NCBI GenBank assembly: GCA_002453155.1
Contig: DKGG01000010.1
Span: forward strand, 1 to 59,030
Source: Bdellovibrionaceae bacterium UBA6776
GTDB taxonomy: Bacteria > Bdellovibrionota > Bdellovibrionia > Bdellovibrionales > UBA1609
Length of the DNA stretch: 59,030 bases
Direction of reading: 5' to 3'
This document shows positions 52,848 through 59,030 of this stretch, piece after piece; position 1 is the first letter of the stretch, and each line of letters opens with the position of its first letter. Under the pieces are notes generated by a model. It was not told the DNA's origin, ran no database searches, and saw only the letters and a list, made by a program, of their open reading frames with translations. The position numbers were made by a program, and so were the translations under genes.

Positions 52848-55228
52848 GAATTTTTATTGAGTTGCCCAAGAGCAGCAAATGGATTGTTAAAAGCCGGTTT
52901 GGGTCGGCTTTCAGGTCTTCCCTGGTTGGGACGTCCATCCCCTTTGCGGCCCCCTCGACCACCGGACTTGTTGCCCGGTCCTTTGCGAGGTCCTTTTCCA
53001 CCAGATTTTCCAGCGCCTTTTCCAGGAGCACGAGCTTCCATTTTCTGAGGACGCTCATCCAGCTTCATGGTGAATGAAATTTGATTTTTCTCCAAGTCCA
53101 CTGACAAAACTTTCACCTGAACTTGATCCCCAGGTTTTACAACCGTGTTGGGATCTTCCACAAAATTGTGACTCAACTCAGAAATATGAACCAGTCCATC
53201 TTGATGAACGCCCACATCCACAAAGGCCCCAAAGCCCGTTACGTTTGTCACAATCCCAGGACAGATCATGCCCTCTTTCAAATCCTTCACTTCGTGAATG
53301 TCGTCTCGGTATTGAAAAACTTTAAAGGGATCACGAGGGTCTCGTCCCGGCTTTTCCAATTCCATCACAATGTCATCAAAAGTAAATTCACCCACAAGCT
53401 TCGCCCACTTGTCTCGAACTTCCTTTAAGCGCTGTGCACCAGGGCCAATCAAAGAGGCCACCGTTACACCCAGTTCCTTGGCCATTTCGCGAACGGCCGA
53501 ATATCGTTCCGGGTGAATGCCCGTTTTGTCCAAAACGGATTTTCCATCCAAGACACGAAAGAATCCCGCCGACTGCTCAAAAACTTTTGAGCTGAATCGA
53601 GGAACCTTCAGCAGTTCTTCACGATCTGAAAAAAGTCCGTGCTCTTTGCGAAAATCCAAAATGTTTTTTGCGATTCCAGGCCCCACTCCAGACACATACT
53701 GAAGAAGGGAAAGAGAGGCGGTATTTAAATCCACACCCACTTGGTTGACGCAGGATTCAACCACATCAGACAAAGATTTTTTCAATCGGGACGCATTCAC
53801 ATCGTGCTGGTACTGACCCACACCAATGCTTTTAGGATCGATCTTCACCAGTTCCGACAAAGGATCTTGCAAGCGTCGAGCAATGGAAATGGCTCCACGA
53901 ACGGTCACATCCAATTTTGGAAATTCCTCTCGAGCCACATCCGAAGCAGAGTACACACTGGCTCCCGCTTCGTTGACCATAATGACAGGAATTCCTGAAT
54001 GCCCCAACTCTTTCAAAGTTTCTCGAATAAAGCTTTCGGCTTCTCGTCCACCCGTTCCATTACCCACGGCGATGGATTCAATTTTAATTTGTTTAAGAAC
54101 TTCGCCAAAAAGAGTCTTGGCTTTTTCTTTGGAACCTTCTCCTTCAATGTGCAAAACGGTGTCCGAAACATAGTTTCCACCTTTGTCCACAAGGGCAATT
54201 TTGCAACCGGTACGAATTCCAGGATCCACTCCCAAAACCACTTTGGATCCAAACGGCGAACTCATCAAAACTCTTTTGACGTTTTCCGCAAAGACTTCAA
54301 TGGCAAAGCCGTCGGCCTTTTCCTTCAACATGGAGTGAAGCTCATTCACAATGGAAGGCATGACGTGAACTGCAAGCGCATGCTTTGCAACTTCTTTCAT
54401 AAAAGCATCTGCTTGAGAACTTTGAGACATACAAAATCCCTCAAAAGCACCTTGCAGTCTGCCTTCATCCCCTTCAATGGAAACTTTCAATTCCCCTTCT
54501 TGCCATCCTCGGCGCAAAGCCAAGTAACGGTGAGAAGCCTTTTTTGTTTGAATGGTTTTGATGGGCTCTGAAAATTCCGCGTACATGGAGTACTTGGAGT
54601 TCGACTTAAAATCTTTTGTTTTTTCAGATTTGATTTGTCCGCGATCAAAAAGCTCTTCTCGAACCAAAGATCTAAGGTCAGGATCGTTGGAAACTTTCTC
54701 GACCAAAATGTGTTGAGCTCCTCGCAGAGCTTCTTCATAAGTGGCATACCCTTTGGCTGCAGAGACAAAATCTTTGGCTTTCACTTCCAAAGTGGTTTCG
54801 TCCTTCACTTCCCCATGGGCCAAGCCCCAAATCCAATCGGCCAAAGGACCAAGACCAGCTTCCCTGGCCAAAGTGGCTTTGGTTTTCTTTTTTCTTTTGA
54901 AGGGCCGATACAACTCTTCCACTTCGGGAAGAGAAGAGGACGCTTCAATGCGTTTTTTCAAATCGTCAGTCAGGTTGCCCTGCTTTTCGATTTCTTGAAG
55001 AACAAAGGTCTTGCGCTTCACCAATTCACCGAACTCCTGGAAGGAATCGATGACTTCACGAATTTGCACTTCGTCCAAATTTCCCGTTTTCTCTTTTCGA
55101 TAACGGGCAATAAATGGAACGGTCGCACCTTCTTCTGCAAGAGCAAGAACTGCGTTAATACTTTGCGGAGAAACCTTCTCCACACGGGATTGAATGAAAC
55201 TTAGAGTTTTAGAATCGAGATTAGACAT
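52844..55228 (-). CDS. tex: Tex-family RNA-binding transcription accessory protein
   Basis: 794 residues. Tex N-terminal helical region, a YqgF-like RNase H fold (VVLGVDPGIRTGCKIALVD, AVGNGTGGREAESF), helix-hairpin-helix motifs (GVGPGIAKNILDFR) and a C-terminal S1 domain (GIVTNVTGFGAFVDVGVHQD). It ends in a Gly/Lys/Arg-rich tail (GKGAGKSGGKGPRKGPGNK) not usual in every Tex. It lies four bases after infA. Confidence 0.94.
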   Translation of the reverse strand: MSNLDSKTLSFIQSRVEKVSPQSINAVLALAEEGATVPFIARYRKEKTGNLDEVQIREVIDSFQEFGELVKRKTFVLQEIEKQGNLTDDLKKRIEASSSLPEVEELYRPFKRKKKTKATLAREAGLGPLADWIWGLAHGEVKDETTLEVKAKDFVSAAKGYATYEEALRGAQHILVEKVSNDPDLRSLVREELFDRGQIKSEKTKDFKSNSKYSMYAEFSEPIKTIQTKKASHRYLALRRGWQEGELKVSIEGDEGRLQGAFEGFCMSQSSQADAFMKEVAKHALAVHVMPSIVNELHSMLKEKADGFAIEVFAENVKRVLMSSPFGSKVVLGVDPGIRTGCKIALVDKGGNYVSDTVLHIEGEGSKEKAKTLFGEVLKQIKIESIAVGNGTGGREAESFIRETLKELGHSGIPVIMVNEAGASVYSASDVAREEFPKLDVTVRGAISIARRLQDPLSELVKIDPKSIGVGQYQHDVNASRLKKSLSDVVESCVNQVGVDLNTASLSLLQYVSGVGPGIAKNILDFRKEHGLFSDREELLKVPRFSSKVFEQSAGFFRVLDGKSVLDKTGIHPERYSAVREMAKELGVTVASLIGPGAQRLKEVRDKWAKLVGEFTFDDIVMELEKPGRDPRDPFKVFQYRDDIHEVKDLKEGMICPGIVTNVTGFGAFVDVGVHQDGLVHISELSHNFVEDPNTVVKPGDQVQVKVLSVDLEKNQISFTMKLDERPQKMEARAPGKGAGKSGGKGPRKGPGNKSGGRGGRKGDGRPNQGRPESRPKPAFNNPFAALGQLNKNS

Positions 55229-55232
55229 AACT

Positions 55233-55451
55233 TTATTTGTGACGGTACATGATCAGGCCGTGGCTGGGATCATAAGGAGAAACACCCACGGTCACTTTGT
55301 CTCCCAATACCACTCGAATGTTAAAGCGTCGCATTTTTCCGCACAGCTTCGCCGTAATTTCCACATCGTTTTCGAGTTTCACCTTGTATTGGCCACCGGC
55401 TCCTACATCTGTGATCTTGCCTTCAAATTGAGCCAAATCGTCTTTTGCCAT
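55233..55451 (-). CDS. infA: Translation initiation factor IF-1
   Basis: 72 residues. The S1/OB fold is typical of IF-1: FEGKITDVGAGGQYKVKLEN, then CGKMRRFNIRVVLGDKVTVGVSPYD. It binds the 30S ribosomal A site. It lies 36 bases after the histone-like gene and just before tex. Confidence 0.95.
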   Translation of the reverse strand: MAKDDLAQFEGKITDVGAGGQYKVKLENDVEITAKLCGKMRRFNIRVVLGDKVTVGVSPYDPSHGLIMYRHK

Positions 55452-55487
55452 TAATGGATATACCTTTTGTCTATTTGAGTTAGTTGG

Positions 55488-56237
55488 TTATGATTTGTAG
55501 TTCGAGATTAAATACCGAATTCCGTCGCGAAACAAGACCTCAAGCCGATCATTTTGATTCGATAGGACAAAGCCCCATCCCAAAACCTTGTGCTCAATGG
55601 CCGTTCGCTCCTCAAAGGAATCTCTCATTTTGTAAGGTTTGGACTCAATGGAATCCGCCCGCTTGAACAGACTCTCCCATTTTTTCGCCAGCTCTTCCAC
55701 CCCTTGATTGGCTAAATTCTTGCCCAATTTGCTTCCCAAGTCCTTTACACGGGCTTTTGCCAAAGATTGCTTGGCTTTGGCCTGAGCTTTTTTGGCTTTT
55801 TTCTGTTCTTTGGCCTTCTTTTCTTCGGCTCGAGCAGAAGCCACACCTTCCGCCCCAGAAGCTTCAAGGGCTCGTTTTTTGGTCAGTTTTGCACTTTCAG
55901 AGGCTTCCTTTTTCGGAGTTGCCGTCTTTTTTTCCACAGCCTTCTTTTCAACGGCCTTTTTTTCAACAGCTTTCTTGGCAGAAGCTTTTTTTGCGCTGGT
56001 TTTGCTTGAAGTGGGTTTCTTTGCTGCTGGCTTTACTGCCGCTTTCTTAGAGGCTTTTTTGTCCGTTTTCTTCGCTGCTGTTTTCTTGGATACAGCTTTC
56101 TTCGCTCCTGCTTTTTTAGCCGCCGGAGCTGCCGTCTTCTTTTTGGCGGAAGCTTTTTTCGACGTCTTTGCTCCCGAACTTTTCTTGGTCACCGCTGTCT
56201 TTTTCGAAGCTTTTTTCTTCGTCTTTTTCTGCGCCAT
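55488..56237 (-). CDS. Histone H1-like Lys/Ala-rich protein with C-terminal domain
   Basis: 249 residues. The first about 115 residues are low-complexity and basic, dominated by KKA and AKK units with a triple EKKAV repeat, like histone H1 tails, AlgP or HctB. A helical charged part follows (about 125-160), then a conserved-looking domain to the end (SFEERTAIEHKVLGWGFVLS, then FRDGIRYLISNYKS). It probably binds DNA. AAAGGAAG precedes the ATG. It is divergent from lpxD across less than 80 bases. Confidence 0.75.
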   Translation of the reverse strand: MAQKKTKKKASKKTAVTKKSSGAKTSKKASAKKKTAAPAAKKAGAKKAVSKKTAAKKTDKKASKKAAVKPAAKKPTSSKTSAKKASAKKAVEKKAVEKKAVEKKTATPKKEASESAKLTKKRALEASGAEGVASARAEEKKAKEQKKAKKAQAKAKQSLAKARVKDLGSKLGKNLANQGVEELAKKWESLFKRADSIESKPYKMRDSFEERTAIEHKVLGWGFVLSNQNDRLEVLFRDGIRYLISNYKS

Positions 56238-56314
56238 GTCTTACTTCCTTTACCAAAAACTAAGGTTTACTACAAAATAGGTTGAATGGCCAAGGCCTTA
56301 AATGGCATCAGAAT

Positions 56315-57412
56315 ATGATGAGATTTAATGAAGCATCAAGAGAAGTCCCTCTCAATGAGATCCTAGAAAAATTTTCAGCTCAAATTCAGCGAGTTTCAGG
56401 AACAGATAATCCTGTGATTCGAGGCATGGCTCCGCCCGAACTTGCGGAAGCCGACCATATGATTTTTCTTTCTGACAAATCCCATTTGGAGCAAGCTCTA
56501 AAGGGAAAATCAAAAGTTTGGGTTCTTCCCAAAGCCTTTGCAGAACACGAAAGTCTTCAACCCTTAAAAGAGAATGCGCTTCAACTTTTGGTCAGCTCAA
56601 ACCCAAAGCTGGCCATGGCAGACATTGCCAAGTCCTATTTTAGATCTGAGGCTCACCTACAGCCTGTGGGGACAAGTAAAATTCATTCCTCGGCGTCCAT
56701 TGATGAAACTGCTGAAATTGGGGAAGACGTGACCGTCGGACCCTTTGCTGTGATTGGACGGAATTGCAAAATTGGCAATGGATCCTTTATTGGAGCCCAC
56801 GTCGTGATTGAACCTGGCGCTCAGATTGGTCCTCAATGCCGCATACATCCCCAAGTTTTCGTGGGCCATGATTGCATTTTGGACGAGGGCTGTGAAATCA
56901 AGCCACAAGCAGTGATCGGAGGCGAAGGTTTTGGATACGCCACCGATCCTCAAAAAATGGAGCATCATCGCATCACTCACTTCGGCCGTGTTCGAATGGG
57001 CAAGCGCGTCCATGTGGGATCGGGAACCACCATTGATCGTGGAACCTTTGAAGACTCCGTGATTGCCGATGATGTGAAGATCGACAACCTTTGCCACTTT
57101 GGCCACAACATCCAAATTGGAAAGGGATCTATCATTACAGGTGGAGTGGTCGTTGCTGGCTCCGTCAAAATCGGTGCAGCTTGCGTACTTGGTGGTGGAA
57201 CTTTAATTGCTGGCCATTTGGAGATTGCCGACCAAGTTCATTTGGGAGGTTTTTCAGGAGTGACCAAGTCGATTGAAAAATCTGGAGCCTATGGAGGCTA
57301 CCCCATTCAACCCCTGAAGGACTATTTAAGAACTCAAAGCTCCCTCCCTTCGCTTCCCCAAATGCGAAAAAGCCTTGCTAAGCTCAACGATAAAATTTTT
57401 GGAGATTCCTAA
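56315..57412 (+). CDS. lpxD: LpxD-type UDP-3-O-acylglucosamine N-acyltransferase
   Basis: 365 residues from the ATG at 56315; another ATG at 56318 and a TTG at 56282 are alternatives. The N-terminal domain contains DNPVIRGMAPPELAEADHMI. The left-handed beta-helix (about 125-320) is built from hexapeptides (IGEDVTVGPFAVIG, IGNGSFIGAHVVIEPGAQIG), with the catalytic His in NLCHFGHNIQIG and the signature TTIDRGTFEDSVI. It adds the second acyl chain in lipid A synthesis, so this is a Gram-negative envelope. metG follows without a gap. Confidence 0.92.
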   Translation: MMRFNEASREVPLNEILEKFSAQIQRVSGTDNPVIRGMAPPELAEADHMIFLSDKSHLEQALKGKSKVWVLPKAFAEHESLQPLKENALQLLVSSNPKLAMADIAKSYFRSEAHLQPVGTSKIHSSASIDETAEIGEDVTVGPFAVIGRNCKIGNGSFIGAHVVIEPGAQIGPQCRIHPQVFVGHDCILDEGCEIKPQAVIGGEGFGYATDPQKMEHHRITHFGRVRMGKRVHVGSGTTIDRGTFEDSVIADDVKIDNLCHFGHNIQIGKGSIITGGVVVAGSVKIGAACVLGGGTLIAGHLEIADQVHLGGFSGVTKSIEKSGAYGGYPIQPLKDYLRTQSSLPSLPQMRKSLAKLNDKIFGDS

Positions 57413-58936
57413 ATGAAGCCTTTTTACCTGACCACTCCTCTTTACTACGTGAATGATCGGCCTCATTTGGGAACCGCTTACGCCACCATCACTGCAGATG
57501 TGTTGAAACGCTTCCAACAACTTTTTGGCAGAGAAACCAAGCTCCTTACCGGAACGGATGAACATGGACAAAAAGTCGAGCAAGCCGCAAAGAAACGAAA
57601 TCTTTCTCCACAGGTTCACAGCGATGAAATGGCAGAAAATTTTAAAACCATTTGGAAAGAACTGAACATTTCTTATGACATCTTCTACCGAACCACCGAT
57701 GACTTTCATGTAAAGGCGGTTCAAAAGGCCCTTCAAGATCTTTTTGATAAGGGCGACATCTATCAAAACAGTTATGAAGGTTGGTATTCGGTTTCCGAAG
57801 AAATCTTCTATACCGAAAAAGATTTGGTGGATGGCAGAAGCCCAGAGGGAAAAGAAGTCGTTAAGGTTCAGGAAACCAATTACTTTTTTAAAATGGGCTC
57901 CTATCAAAAAGCATTGTTGGATCACATTGAGGCCCATCCGGATTTTATTCTTCCCGTATCTCGCCGAAATGAAGTGTTGGGATTTTTAAGACAACCGCTC
58001 AATGACCTTTGCATCTCTCGTCCAAAAGAGCGTTTGGCTTGGGGGATCCCACTTCCTTTTGACGATGATTACGTCACTTATGTTTGGTTCGATGCTCTTT
58101 TGAACTATGCAGTTGCAGTAGGCTTCAATCGCGAAGGCATGGAAGATGATTTTAAAAAATGGTGGATCGAAGGTGAGGTCAAACATCTGATTGGAAAAGA
58201 CATCCTCACCACACATGCCGTTTACTGGTCCACCATGTTGTTGGCACTTGGCGTTCCATTGCCCACTCAAATTTTTGCAACCGGATGGATTTTGAATAAA
58301 GACCAAGGAAAGATGAGCAAATCCCAAGGAGACGTGATGAATCCTTTGGATTTGAAAAATCATTTTAGCTTGGATGGTTTGAGATATCTGATGATTCGAG
58401 ATGTGCACATGGGAAATGATGCTCCATTTTCTTTGGAGACGGCCACCCAAAGAGTGAATGCAGATCTGGCAAACAATTTGGGAAATCTATTGAGTCGAAG
58501 CACCAATCTGGTTTCAAAATTTTATGATGGAAAGAAGCCTCAAACAGGAGATTTGGAGAACTGCAAACATTTGATCGCTTTGGGAGCCGAGCTTCCAGGA
58601 AAAGTTCAAAATTTGGTGGACGGGATGAAACCCAGTTTTGCTTTGGAGGAAATTATGAGTTTTCTTTCAGAGACAAACAAATATTTGGAAGACCGAGCCC
58701 CATGGAAGTTGGTGAAGGAAGATGAAAAGGCAGCGGGAGAAGTTTTGGCCAATGCTCTTGAATCTTTAAGAATTGCAGCGACTTTGTTGTCTCCGGTGAT
58801 GCCAGAATCCATGGATGAACTGCTTCGCCGCATTGGTTACGGAAAAGTGGATTTTGAAAACGCCAAAAATTGGAATGTGATTCAAGACGGTGCAGCCGTT
58901 GAAAAGGGCGATCCGCTTTTTCCCCGCCTTCAGTAA
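57413..58936 (+). CDS. metG: Methionyl-tRNA synthetase
   Basis: 507 residues. Class I synthetase: PHLGTAYAT is the HIGH-type motif and GKMSKSQGDVMNP the KMSKS motif. The zinc-type Cys knuckle is absent, as in short MetG forms, and there is no C-terminal dimerisation domain. Landmarks also include KLLTGTDEHGQKVEQAA and YVWFDALLNYAVA. The ATG directly follows the lpxD stop. Confidence 0.93.
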   Translation: MKPFYLTTPLYYVNDRPHLGTAYATITADVLKRFQQLFGRETKLLTGTDEHGQKVEQAAKKRNLSPQVHSDEMAENFKTIWKELNISYDIFYRTTDDFHVKAVQKALQDLFDKGDIYQNSYEGWYSVSEEIFYTEKDLVDGRSPEGKEVVKVQETNYFFKMGSYQKALLDHIEAHPDFILPVSRRNEVLGFLRQPLNDLCISRPKERLAWGIPLPFDDDYVTYVWFDALLNYAVAVGFNREGMEDDFKKWWIEGEVKHLIGKDILTTHAVYWSTMLLALGVPLPTQIFATGWILNKDQGKMSKSQGDVMNPLDLKNHFSLDGLRYLMIRDVHMGNDAPFSLETATQRVNADLANNLGNLLSRSTNLVSKFYDGKKPQTGDLENCKHLIALGAELPGKVQNLVDGMKPSFALEEIMSFLSETNKYLEDRAPWKLVKEDEKAAGEVLANALESLRIAATLLSPVMPESMDELLRRIGYGKVDFENAKNWNVIQDGAAVEKGDPLFPRLQ

Positions 58937-58993
58937 TTTTTTTCACGGCGCTAGGAAATTCAAAGAACACCATAACTGCCATTTTTGCGCGGC

Positions 58994-59030
58994 ATGAGTA
59001 TTCCTAGTGAAAGTACAAATTCATTTTTTC
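58994..59030 (+). CDS. Possible start of the next gene (partial)
   Basis: An ATG at 58994 opens a frame (MSIPSESTNSFF) that runs off the right edge. No good ribosome-binding site is visible, so this is a weak call. Confidence 0.2.
   Translation, partial: MSIPSESTNSFF

Noticed and set aside
1..59030. CRISPR arrays, tRNA, rRNA, insertion sequences, prophage
   Set aside because: No regularly spaced repeats, clover-leaf candidates, transposase or phage structural genes were seen by eye.

Overview
The window looks like chromosomal DNA from a Bdellovibrio-like predatory or deltaproteobacterial-grade bacterium (Bdellovibrionota). I infer this from several family-level hints: a lipoprotein signal ending in FQNC, a TIGR02147-type regulator, a GNGGD-type exported protein, two DUF3015 genes, an HNH protein of a type common in Bdellovibrio, and an EF-G of the mitochondrial/spd type (GKDGVGATMDSME). 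No rRNA, tRNA, CRISPR array or insertion sequence was seen. Identification rests on protein reading alone.

Layout. 1-4.1 kb: a tail of an unknown gene, then an AT-rich, tightly overlapping minus-strand operon. It runs from a 58-residue exported Cys peptide (easy to miss) to a family 5 peptide-binding protein, a YcaO enzyme and a membrane histidine kinase. This is the strongest candidate for an undescribed system: a ribosomal peptide that is made, modified and sensed. 4.3-8.2 kb: a VOC protein, an outer-membrane protein, a TIGR02147 regulator behind a perfect palindrome and followed by a lipoprotein and a GNGGD protein, and two small HPF-like proteins. 8.4-12 kb: a membrane protein, a beta-propeller lipoprotein and a secreted HExxH protein. 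12.1-15.9 kb: a cheA-cheR-cheB block in which CheA lacks its phosphotransfer domain and CheB carries a worn-out CheD-like domain. 16-24.9 kb: an HNH protein, a collagen-like lipoprotein, an ABC-F ATPase, a DUF3015 pair (one with an in-frame amber codon), DUF4105, an alpha/beta hydrolase, SlyD and two half-size YeeE/YedE proteins.

25-38.9 kb: a CPA2 antiporter, a receiver/cNMP-binding protein, a redoxin and DsbD, dihydroorotase behind an ExbB-ExbD-ExbD operon with a textbook sigma-54 promoter, an SDR protein, OsmC plus an ankyrin lipoprotein, a PilZ protein, Aat and RecQ. 39-43 kb: fusA-dcd-CBS-cutA-pyrE, closely packed. 43-59 kb: a methyltransferase with 2-oxoacid dehydrogenase E1 beta and alpha, a tail-specific protease, an HAD protein, TopA, an HAD-IIB phosphatase, Tex, IF-1, a histone H1-like protein, LpxD and MetG.

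A recurring theme is intrinsic-terminator hairpins that lie on, or inside, the start of the next gene (at 11.5, 20.85 and 24.28 kb). Two of them also cover the ribosome-binding site or start codon.
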